A stretch of 64,000 nt of DNA, from positions 310,001-374,000 of the forward strand of contig NZ_CP042818.1 of assembly GCF_008153345.1 (NCBI RefSeq), written 5' to 3'. Every line of letters starts with the position of its first letter. Position 1 is the stretch's first letter. Below are positions 43,155 to 50,942 of this stretch, piece after piece. This stretch comes from Treponema phagedenis. GTDB taxonomy: Bacteria; Spirochaetota; Spirochaetia; Treponematales; Treponemataceae. The notes under the pieces are model-generated. The model did no database searches and was not told the DNA's origin. It saw nothing but the letters and a program-made list of their open reading frames with translations. The translations under genes and the position numbers were made by a program.

Positions 43155-43877
43155 TTACAACAACTTCAGCATCTCCAACACAATTAAAGCAGAAATTTTT
43201 GCAGCCTCTTTTGAAAATTCATCGTAAGCAATTTTTGCTGAAGCGTGTTTTCCCGCATTATCTGAAATGCAGCGTAAAATAATAAAGGGCACGTTATTCA
43301 CCGCAGCTGTTTGTGCAATCGCCGCGCCTTCCATCTCTACACAAAGAGGTTCAAACTCTTTGATGATTTTTTCCCGCAATTTCGCATCCGCAACAAATAT
43401 ATCGCCTGAGGCAATACGACCTTCCACTGCTTGCTCGCAATTTTTCATTTCATCTGCATACTGCTCTTTGCAAAGCGCAAACGCTTTCATCGCAACATTC
43501 CGCAAGTTTTCATCTGCCCGCCAAAATGCAGAATCCATATTCGGTACCAAACCTCGCGGGCAGCCAAAGGCGGTCGCATCAACATCATGCTGTACCGTAT
43601 CGGTTGAGATTACCATATCAAAGACTTCAATGTTATCCGCCGTTCCGCCTCCCGCTCCGGTGTTTATTAAGGCATCAACCTTGAATTCAGAAATTAAGAT
43701 TTGTGTGCATAGCGCCGCATTCACCTTTCCTACACCGCCGCAAACCAACACTATTTCGTGATTGTGTAGTTTCCCCTCATAAAAAATTAAATTCGCTTTC
43801 TGTATGGAACTGCCTTGCAGCTGTTCCTGAATAAGAGCTACTTCCTGTTGAACAGCTCCGAAAATACCTATTCTCAT
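43155..43877 (-). CDS. mtnN: 5'-methylthioadenosine/S-adenosylhomocysteine nucleosidase
   Basis: 240 aa purine nucleosidase that cleaves MTA and SAH in methyl-cycle salvage. Catalytic residues match the family: Glu in GAVQQEV (position 12), Glu in CVEMEGAA, and Asp in CISDNAGKHA. INTGAGGG is the phosphate-loop equivalent. The ATG at 43877 has GGAGGTG seven bases upstream; the frame is open 37 codons further but without a site. The SAH branch also yields the autoinducer-2 precursor if LuxS is present, which cannot be told here. Confidence 0.92.
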   Translation of the reverse strand: MRIGIFGAVQQEVALIQEQLQGSSIQKANLIFYEGKLHNHEIVLVCGGVGKVNAALCTQILISEFKVDALINTGAGGGTADNIEVFDMVISTDTVQHDVDATAFGCPRGLVPNMDSAFWRADENLRNVAMKAFALCKEQYADEMKNCEQAVEGRIASGDIFVADAKLREKIIKEFEPLCVEMEGAAIAQTAAVNNVPFIILRCISDNAGKHASAKIAYDEFSKEAAKISALIVLEMLKLL

Positions 43878-44101
43878 ATCCGCACCTCCGTCATGTAAGT
43901 ATATACTTATTCCCCGATTTCCGCAACAAGCAATTTTGCCGATTTTGAGGATGTCTGCTCGAGCGGTATTTTTAATTATAGAAATCACTTCAACATATAA
44001 AACAAAAACATTTCGATGTAATGTAATAAGTCAATAATTGCACTCGGTAAAATTTAGGATAAAATATTCATTAAAAACTTAAGGGATGATATACAAGTCA
44101 G

Positions 44102-44329
44102 GACAAGAGCATGAAAAACTTATTTTTGTAATTTAGGCACTGATTCAATCCAATTTAGAATAGTTTGCAGCGGTTTTCGACATGATTGTTTTTAAAATTT
44201 ATCGCAATGTAGAAAAATCTAAGTAAGATATTTACCAAATTTAGATTTTATGCGCTTTATTGCAATTTATGAGGCATTAGTATCGGAATAAATATATCCA
44301 CACTTTAGAATATTCTTCATGCTCTTGTC
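44102..44329. repeat. Possible MITE-like or structured element with 14-base terminal inverted repeats
   Basis: GACAAGAGCATGAA at 44102-44115 is the exact complement of TTCATGCTCTTGTC at 44316-44329. Outside the pair a weaker AGGGAT/ATCCCT pairing extends it. Inside is a second hairpin, AAAATCTAA...TTTAGATTTT. About 228 bases in total, no ORF. It lies just upstream of the MATE gene. Confidence 0.5.
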
Positions 44330-44379
44330 GTGCTTTATCCCTCTTCCCTATTTCCGTGCTTAAAGATAGAATGCTTTAT

Positions 44380-45768
44380 ATGAGCATTTTACAAAAGCAA
44401 ACAACTGCCGAACGCCGTGAGTTAATTTTACATAGTGCTCCGGTAAAAACTTTAATTATTCTTTCGCTTCCTACATTGATGACAAGTATGGTGCAAGCCC
44501 TTGTTCCGCTCACCGACAATCTTTTTATCAATAATTTAACCAATGTTATCACGGCAAGTGCGGTCAGTTTTTCTCAACCGATTATCTTAATGGTTACCGC
44601 CCTTTCGATGGGGCTTGGCGTTGCCGCAACCGCTATTATCGGACAATTAAACGGCAGAGGAGAAATAGAAACCGCCCGAAAAATTTCCACGCAAATATTT
44701 ATCTTTTCCTGTGCCTTAGGGCTTGCTGCTGCGCCGGTGCTGCTTGTTTTAAGTAAAATTGTGGAAAAATCTTTAGTCAGCGATATTGCACACAGTGTTT
44801 TTTTGTACTTGTCTCTTTATAGCATTGTCCTTCCATTTGCCTTTCTTGAAGCTATATACAATGGAATAAAAAATGCAAACGGAAAACCGGAAGCACCTTT
44901 TATCCGTATGGTTATTTTGCTCATCTTAAAAATCATCGGAAACTTTATCTTCTTATACGAATTACGGCTTGATATAGTCGGTTGTGTGCTTGCCTCACTC
45001 TTGGCAAACGGTATTATTACCTTGTGGATGTTCTTTGAGCTGTTTTTTGCAAACGGCCCCGACACTCTTACGCTAAAAGGCTTTCACTTTGAATGGCATG
45101 TAATTAAACAACTGATAAAAGTAGGCTTTCCCGCAATGCTTAATTTTGCCTTTTTATATTTCGGGTTCTTTCTTATTAATAAAGAGGTTGAGCGATACGG
45201 CCCGGTGGTATTAAATGGGCAAAACATTGCCTCCGCAATTACTACGATTTGTTTTAACCTGCCTGCAGCGTTTAGCGCCGCCGTTACTACGATGGTAAGC
45301 ATGTACATCGGAGCGGAAAACAAAAAAAAGGCTCAACGCTCCTGCCTGCTCGGCTGCATCGCAAGTGCCATTACCGCCGTTGCGCTTATTGCAATCATTG
45401 TGCCGCTTTCCCCACATCTAACAATTCTGTTTAGAAGAGAGCCCGATATTTTAGAGGTTGCAAACAATGCACTCCACATTTATACCTATTCGATTGTCGG
45501 CTTCGGTGTGTGCATGACTATTCAAGGAGCCTTCATCGGCTTGGGAAAAACAAAAATTCCTTTGGTGCTCGGCATACTTCGGATTTGGCTTTTGCGCTAT
45601 GTATTTATTTTGTTCACGGTAAAAACACTTTCGTATTATGCGGTATTTTGGGGAAACCTTTTTTCAAATTACTGCGCCGCCCTTATTGCCATTATTCTTA
45701 TTCTAAACACCAAATGGAAATCGGATATAAACTTAAATCCGGGAGAATCTTTAACGACAAGTCAATAA
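44380..45768 (+). CDS. MATE-family efflux protein
   Basis: About 462 aa, twelve predicted membrane segments. MATE-like stretches include LSLPTLMTSMVQALVPLTDN, the N-half GLGVAATAIIGQLNGRGE and the C-half KVGFPAMLNFAFLYF. It exports cationic drugs or metabolites using Na+ or H+ gradients. No Shine-Dalgarno is seen before the ATG at 44380; TAGAAT ends seven bases before it, so this may be a further leaderless gene, though without a good -35. A GTG at 44356 is an alternative start. Stop at 45766-45768, with family B repeat DNA beginning ten bases on. Confidence 0.88.
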   Translation: MSILQKQTTAERRELILHSAPVKTLIILSLPTLMTSMVQALVPLTDNLFINNLTNVITASAVSFSQPIILMVTALSMGLGVAATAIIGQLNGRGEIETARKISTQIFIFSCALGLAAAPVLLVLSKIVEKSLVSDIAHSVFLYLSLYSIVLPFAFLEAIYNGIKNANGKPEAPFIRMVILLILKIIGNFIFLYELRLDIVGCVLASLLANGIITLWMFFELFFANGPDTLTLKGFHFEWHVIKQLIKVGFPAMLNFAFLYFGFFLINKEVERYGPVVLNGQNIASAITTICFNLPAAFSAAVTTMVSMYIGAENKKKAQRSCLLGCIASAITAVALIAIIVPLSPHLTILFRREPDILEVANNALHIYTYSIVGFGVCMTIQGAFIGLGKTKIPLVLGILRIWLLRYVFILFTVKTLSYYAVFWGNLFSNYCAALIAIILILNTKWKSDINLNPGESLTTSQ

Positions 45769-45778
45769 TAAATTTTTA

Positions 45779-45970
45779 AAAGAGTCCGACACAACGCAAC
45801 GGCGAAGTTTTGAAAATTTACTGTAACTTCGCCAACGAGTTTTAAAGCTTCAATTTTACGGTTTTGTGTTGATGCTTTAAAACATCGTTTGGAGTTTCGC
45901 AACGGTGAGTAAACTTACCATACTAATGTTTAAATCAAGGGCTTGGGGCAGCCCTTAGACCCCTGCTTTT
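45779..45970 (+). repeat. Family B copy with nested hairpins, then family C
   Basis: Same layout as 9876-10027: AAAGAGTCCGACACAACGCA, GGCGAAGTT/AACTTCGCC, GAGTTTTAAAGC/GCTTTAAAACATCG, GGTGAGTAAACTTACC. It is then followed by AAGGGCTTGGGGCAGCCCTT (family C) directly abutting the IS3 remnant. Confidence 0.8.
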
Positions 45971-45976
45971 TAGTTA

Positions 45977-46192
45977 ATGCTACGCATGGAAAGTTTTTTT
46001 GCAACACTAAAGAAAGAACTTTTATATAGAATAGATACAACAAAGATGATGCGGGAACAAGTGAAAACGCTTGTATGGCAATACACCATGGTCTATTACA
46101 ACCGGAAAAGAATCAGTACGGTTAATGAGGATGGCTTACCGCCGACATTGTATCGGCTGAAAGTCACAAAGAAAAAGAATGGAGTGGCTTGA
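45977..46192 (+). pseudogene. C-terminal remnant of an IS3-family transposase
   Basis: 71 codons begin MLRMESFFATLKKELLYRID and continue with KMMREQVKTLVWQYTMVYYN, RKRISTVNEDGLPP. This is the end of the DDE integrase core of IS3-family OrfB, including the MESFFATLKKE helix with the third catalytic Glu. The first 200 or so residues, OrfA and the left end are missing. The left boundary coincides with family C repeat DNA. No terminal inverted repeat is recognisable. Confidence 0.8.
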
Positions 46193-46231
46193 ACATACAT
46201 TTAGGGGATAAAAATACTGAACTGATATTGA

Positions 46232-46335
46232 CATTTCCAATGTGTATTGTGGAAGTTTTCACCGGCTGCTGCGCAGAGTTTTTCTCGCTTATGCTTCGCC
46301 ACGATCCTGTCCCCTTACCCGCTGCATTAGGAGAA
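46232..46335. repeat. Family C segment shared with 54655-54775
   Basis: AATGTGTATTGTGGAAGTTT, TCACCGGCTGCTGCGCAGAG, TTCTCGCTTATGCTTCGCC and GATCCTGTCCCCTTACCCGC occur in the same order, inverted, near 54660-54770 and in shortened form near 60235-60300. About 100 bases. Ends at the family A junction GAAATGTAAATTTCAGAAC. Confidence 0.75.
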
Positions 46336-46462
46336 ATGTAAATTTCAGAACGGGCACGGACGGCAGTGGTTCCAAACAGAAGCGACGTTTTAAAGCAAGC
46401 CTATTTGCAAAGCTTTAAAACTCGCAGATTAGATTTTGACATGGATGTCAAAATCTAATCCA
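46336..46462 (+). repeat. Family A unit
   Basis: GGGCACGGACGGCAGTGGTT (left hairpin imperfect), GCGACGTTTTAAAGC...GCTTTAAAACTCG, TTTTGACATGGATGTCAAAA. It ends about 100 bases before the nhaC-type gene. Confidence 0.8.
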
Positions 46463-46561
46463 TTGTTTATGCGTAAGCTCCGCAATAAGGAAAAAAGCTT
46501 GTTGCTTAAATTTATACTATAGGGTATTATGGTAACAATTTTTTAAAAAGGAGTTTTCTAT

Positions 46562-48193
46562 ATGGAACATTTTGGAATTTGGGGGATTATTCCTCCCGTA
46601 CTTACCATTATTTTAGCCTTGGTTACAAAAGATGTTATTATTTCTCTTTTTTTAGGTGTATTTTCCGGAGTTCTTATTGTTGCTGGAGGAAACCCGCTTG
46701 TCGCTTTGATTAATGCAACGGATTTATTAGCTGAATCTCTAAATGACGGCTGGAATATTCGAATCTTTTTATTTTGTGCGATGCTCGGCGGTTTGGTTGG
46801 CTTGCTTTCAAAAACGGGGGCAGCCGTTGCGCTGGGACATTGGACAGCAACAAAAATAAAGGGCAGAAAAAGCTCCCTGCTTACTGCGTGGTTTTTAGGT
46901 TTAATTGTTTTTATCGATGATTATTTCAATTCTTTGGCGGTCGGTACAATTATGCGTCCGATTACGGATAAGCAAAGAATTTCCCGCGCAAAACTTTCGT
47001 ATATTCTCGATTCCACCGCTGCGCCCGTTTGTATTCTTGCACCGGTTTCAAGCTGGGTTGTTACCGTTATGTCGGTTGTGAAAGCTTCCGACGGATTTAC
47101 TCATTTGGGCATTTCGGAATTTGAATTCTTTTTGCGCTCAATTCCGTATAATATCTACGCCATCTTAACCCTTTTGATGGTTGTGGTGCTTAGTGTAACC
47201 TATCGTGATTTCGGCCCGATGAAAGAAAGTGAGCGCCTGGCGATGGAGAAAAATATACTTTTTAATGAAGAGCTATACGGAGCAGCCGGCGGCGACGTTC
47301 CCGCAGAAACTAATCCTCGGGCAAAAGCGGTTGATATGATTTTACCCATTGTTGTACTGATTATCTCCGCTGTTTTCTTCTTTCCGTTTACAACATGGAT
47401 GCGTGCGATTGACGGAGAAAAAATTTATTCTGTGTCGGAAGCAATGGCAAGCATGAGCTTGAGTACCGCCTTTGTTGAAACAGATGCATCGGTAGCCTTG
47501 TTCTATGCTTCTATTTTTACCGTTGTATTTACCTATATTTACTTTATCGCTCGAAGACTCTTAAATCTTCATACAGCTTCTGCTGCCCTTAAAGACGGTA
47601 TCGCTTCGATGGTGCCCGCCTTGATTATTTTAACAATGGCATGGACAATCGGTACGGTTATTCGAGCAACCCCGGATGAGGGCGGATTAGGTTTGGCAAA
47701 ATATCTTGCACAGATAGTAACTGAAGGGCATTTTCCATTCTGGTTATTACCGGCGGTGATGTTTATTGTTTCAGCATTAATTGGATTCTCTACAGGAAGC
47801 AGTTGGGGTACGTTTACCATTATGATACCGATTACCATACCGATTGCTATTGCTTTAGCTGAAATACATGGATTACAAATGTCTTCTCTTCTGAATGCAA
47901 CCATGATAAGTGTTGCGGCTGTTTTAAGCGGAGCGGTATTTGGCGACCACGCTTCTCCCATTTCAGATACGACAATTTTGTCTTCAACAGGAGCAGGTTG
48001 TCCGCATCTTGAACACGTAACCACACAGTTACCCTATGCCACCTTTGTCAGCGCCTGTGCTTTTGTCGGCTTCCTTGTAGGGGGCATAACCCTTAATCCG
48101 CTTATCGGCTGGGTAGCTACGCTCATTGTGTTTACAATAGGAATGATCTTCTTGCCGAATATTTTGTCGGGAAAACTTAAGGTCAAAAAATGA
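46562..48193 (+). CDS. NhaC-family Na+/H+ antiporter
   Basis: 543 aa with about twelve membrane segments. Family stretches include FIDDYFNSLAVGTIMRPITD, STAAPVCILAPVSSWVVTVM, and FGDHASPISDTTILSSTGAG with its conserved D and S residues in the second inverted half. NhaC-type proteins exchange Na+ for H+, and some exchange lactate or malate. AGGAG lies eight bases before the ATG. The gene is monocistronic, followed by the pyrG promoter. Confidence 0.88.
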   Translation: MEHFGIWGIIPPVLTIILALVTKDVIISLFLGVFSGVLIVAGGNPLVALINATDLLAESLNDGWNIRIFLFCAMLGGLVGLLSKTGAAVALGHWTATKIKGRKSSLLTAWFLGLIVFIDDYFNSLAVGTIMRPITDKQRISRAKLSYILDSTAAPVCILAPVSSWVVTVMSVVKASDGFTHLGISEFEFFLRSIPYNIYAILTLLMVVVLSVTYRDFGPMKESERLAMEKNILFNEELYGAAGGDVPAETNPRAKAVDMILPIVVLIISAVFFFPFTTWMRAIDGEKIYSVSEAMASMSLSTAFVETDASVALFYASIFTVVFTYIYFIARRLLNLHTASAALKDGIASMVPALIILTMAWTIGTVIRATPDEGGLGLAKYLAQIVTEGHFPFWLLPAVMFIVSALIGFSTGSSWGTFTIMIPITIPIAIALAEIHGLQMSSLLNATMISVAAVLSGAVFGDHASPISDTTILSSTGAGCPHLEHVTTQLPYATFVSACAFVGFLVGGITLNPLIGWVATLIVFTIGMIFLPNILSGKLKVKK

Positions 48194-48242
48194 ACCTCAA
48201 TACAAGCCCTTTTAAACCTCCCAGGTTTTGCTTAAATGGTGC

Positions 48243-48271
48243 TTGCGAAAAGACTTGAAAAACGATATACT
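48243..48271 (+). promoter_or_regulatory. Putative pyrG promoter
   Basis: TTGCGA (48243-48248), a 17-base spacer and TATACT (48266-48271). Transcription would begin at about 48278, at the base of the hairpin listed next. Confidence 0.5.
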
Positions 48272-48276
48272 CATAT

Positions 48277-48303
48277 AAAAAGCAGACGAAAGTCTGCTTT
48301 TTA
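48277..48303 (+). terminator. Terminator-like hairpin at the 5' end of the pyrG transcript
   Basis: AAAAGCAGAC-GAAA-GTCTGCTTTTT: a ten-base stem with a GNRA tetraloop and T-run. It can end nhaC transcription, and because the pyrG promoter lies just upstream it would also form the first structure in the pyrG mRNA. GAGG lies eight bases before the ATG, right after it. Confidence 0.7.
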
Positions 48304-48320
48304 TTATTGAGGATGGTAAC

Positions 48321-49928
48321 ATGAATACAAAATTTATTTTTATTACAGGCGGTGTTGTTTCTTCCTTGGGAAAAGGAATTACAGCAGCTTCGATCGGACT
48401 CTTGTTAAAAAGCCGCGGGCTTTCCGTTGTAAACCAAAAATGCGATCCCTATCTTAATATCGATCCCGGAACGATGAACCCGTATCAGCATGGGGAAGTT
48501 TTTGTTACCGAAGACGGAGGCGAAACCGACCTTGACCTTGGCCACTACGAACGCTTTACCGATGTTGCCGTCCGTAAATTTAACAGCACTACCGCAGGGA
48601 AAGTTTATCTTGCAATTTTGGATCGAGAACGAAACGGAGAATATGACGGCGGCACCGTACAAGTTGTCCCGCATGTAACCGATGAAATTCAATCACGGAT
48701 CATGAGAGCGGCGGAGCAAACAAATCCCGATATTGTGATTACCGAAATCGGCGGTACCGTTGGCGATATTGAATCCTTGCCGTTTATCGAGGCAATCCGC
48801 CAAATCCGATATGCGGTCGGAAAAGACCGGTCGGTTTTTATTCACTTAGGACTTTTGCCTTATTTAAAAGAGTGCGGAGAAATTAAAACAAAACCGATGC
48901 AACACAGTGTAAAGGAATTGCTTGGCTTCGGTATTCAGCCGGATATTATTATGTGCCGCAGCGAGAAAAAGCTTACGCAATCGGTGCGCGAAAAGCTCAG
49001 TCTTTTTTGCAATGTTGATCAGGATGCGATTATCGAAAATCTTACCGCAAAATCAATTTACGAAGTTCCGCTCATGCTTGAAAAGGCGGGCTTGGGAAAA
49101 ACAATTTGTAAACTTTTTCATATTGAGGATACCAAACCCGAACTTACCGACTGGGAAAAAATGTTGTATACCTTTTATCATCCCGAAAAAGAAATAACCG
49201 TTGCGCTTGTCGGAAAATACATTGAACTTCCCGATGCTTACTTAAGCGTGAGTGAAGCGCTGACTGCGGCGGGGATTTATCATAAAACAAATGTAAAACA
49301 AATTTGGATTGATGCGGAGAAAATAACATCGCGCGAAGAAGCGGAAAAACAACTTAAAGACGTTGCGGCAATTATTGTTCCGGGCGGCTTCGGAGATCGC
49401 GGCGTTGAAGGTATGGTCTTTACAGCCGAATACGCGCGCACAAAGAAAATTCCTTATTTCGGGATTTGCCTCGGTATGCAGGTTGCGGTTATTGAATTTG
49501 CACGGCATGTGCTGCACTTGGAAAATGCGTCTTCAACCGAATTTCAAAAACACTGCGAACATCCGGTTATTGATTTAATGCCCGACCAGCAGGGAGTAAA
49601 CCTTGGCGGCACTTTGCGGCTTGGACTTTGCACTTGTTCAATTAACCAGAATACGCTTACCGAACAAATTTACAAACAGCATGAAATACGCGAGCGCCAC
49701 CGCCACCGCTATGAATTCAATAATATCTATCGCACACAATTTGAAGAATCCGAAATGACCCTTGCGGGAATTAACCCCGAGCGGAACTTAGTGGAAATTA
49801 TTGAACTGAAAAATCATCCGTGGTATGTCGCCGTGCAGTTCCACCCTGAGTTTGCATCCCGCCCGAACCGCCCGCATCCGCTTTTCCGTGAATTTATCGG
49901 TGCAGCAATTAAGCAGGCGGGTGTGTAA
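48321..49928 (+). CDS. pyrG: CTP synthase
   Basis: 535 aa cytoplasmic enzyme that aminates UTP to CTP with glutamine and ATP. The N-terminal synthetase domain has the P-loop stretch GGVVSSLGKGITAASIG (about 9-25) and the metal-binding region DPYLNIDPGTMNPYQHGEVF. The C-terminal class I glutamine amidotransferase domain has catalytic Cys in FGICLGMQ (near 382) and His/Glu in FHPEFASRP (near 515). Full length for PyrG. It stands behind its own promoter and a hairpin leader. Confidence 0.97.
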   Translation: MNTKFIFITGGVVSSLGKGITAASIGLLLKSRGLSVVNQKCDPYLNIDPGTMNPYQHGEVFVTEDGGETDLDLGHYERFTDVAVRKFNSTTAGKVYLAILDRERNGEYDGGTVQVVPHVTDEIQSRIMRAAEQTNPDIVITEIGGTVGDIESLPFIEAIRQIRYAVGKDRSVFIHLGLLPYLKECGEIKTKPMQHSVKELLGFGIQPDIIMCRSEKKLTQSVREKLSLFCNVDQDAIIENLTAKSIYEVPLMLEKAGLGKTICKLFHIEDTKPELTDWEKMLYTFYHPEKEITVALVGKYIELPDAYLSVSEALTAAGIYHKTNVKQIWIDAEKITSREEAEKQLKDVAAIIVPGGFGDRGVEGMVFTAEYARTKKIPYFGICLGMQVAVIEFARHVLHLENASSTEFQKHCEHPVIDLMPDQQGVNLGGTLRLGLCTCSINQNTLTEQIYKQHEIRERHRHRYEFNNIYRTQFEESEMTLAGINPERNLVEIIELKNHPWYVAVQFHPEFASRPNRPHPLFREFIGAAIKQAGV

Positions 49929-49963
49929 AAATAGTCAGGCAGCCTTTATTGCTGCCGACTGTT

Positions 49964-50341
49964 TCAAAGCTTCAAACTTTTATTTTGAATGTTCGCGAAG
50001 TTTTCGGGATGATGTAAAAGCTCGACAAGCTCGTTCTGAGGAATACACGTGCCCGAACGTTCAAGCATTATAATAGTCACATGCGGATAATTTTTATATA
50101 CGATAAGGTCGACTCTTTCGGTTTTTCCATTGTCTCCCTGAAGCGTTAGTATATAATGATACTGTACTTTTAAATGAGTAAGAGTAGCCGCGCTAGTATA
50201 ACGTTTTTTGTCTGTTATTTCAAAGAGTTTATTCTCATCATAGTCATAGACAGCAATTTTTGCTGCCACATTTTCAGCAACGCCCGCCGCAAGTGCAAAC
50301 AGCGCAAAAAATAACACAAGAAAAAGTTTTTTAGTTTTCAT
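49964..50341 (-). CDS. Small exported protein, unknown function
   Basis: 125 aa with signal peptide (FALAAGVAEN region). The mature part is mostly beta (KIAVYDYDENKLFEITDKKR, HLKVQYHYILTLQGDNGKTE, VDLIVYKNYPHVTIIMLERS) and ends in a helix. GGAGGGAG lies six bases before the ATG at 50341. The frame is open upstream to 50458 but that part overlaps a repeat region. The gene is convergent with pyrG. No family recognised. Confidence 0.68.
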   Translation of the reverse strand: MKTKKLFLVLFFALFALAAGVAENVAAKIAVYDYDENKLFEITDKKRYTSAATLTHLKVQYHYILTLQGDNGKTERVDLIVYKNYPHVTIIMLERSGTCIPQNELVELLHHPENFANIQNKSLKL

Positions 50342-50800
50342 GCACTCCCTCCAAGGAGTGTGCGATTTTGAGCGGATGCGAAAGGCATGCGGAGGGCTGC
50401 GAAGCACTTTTTCAAAAGTGCGAAGCAGGATCGTTTTTGCGCGCTCAAAATAGCGCAAAAACAGCCGCAGCGAAGCCCGCAGCTCGCCGACCCGAAGTAA
50501 GGCGGGAGCTCCGAACGGAGGGGTTCGCCCAGAATCGGGGATTACGCATGAACAAGGGACTGCCGCCCCTTGAACCTCGCTTTTGAGTGGCTGCGCACCA
50601 CAAAGTTCGAGGTCTTGTAAAATTTATTCGCTTATGCTTCGCATGCAGGGCGTTACGGCACCCCTGCACCCCGCCGCTAGAGGGAAGAAGGGACACTTGT
50701 TCAGAGCAAGTTTCCCTTCTTCCCTTTAGGACTCCCATCATCCTTTCAACACTGCTTAGGGCTCTGCCCTAAGAACCCGTGTTGTAACCAATGAAATCAG
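50342..50800. repeat. Family C-like and unique hairpins
   Basis: It contains GAAGCACTTTTTCAAAAGTGC, TTCGCTTATGCTTCGCATGC, AGAGGGAAGAAGGGACACTT (pairing with AAGTTTCCCTTCTTCCCTTT) and CTTAGGGCTCTGCCCTAAG. The last part (about 50690-50780) recurs in inverted, altered form at 54830-54905. No credible gene in 50342-50942; the overlapping short ORFs on both strands are repeat read-through. Confidence 0.65.
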
Positions 50801-50942
50801 TATTTACAAAAAGCGAGCTACTTCCAGTAATGATTTACAAGCAAAAAGGATAGTGCATCTGCTTTTCATTATACAATTTAATTACAGGCAATGCTTGTAT
50901 CCAATAAAGATTTTAGATTCGCCCTGAATCGGGAAAATGATA

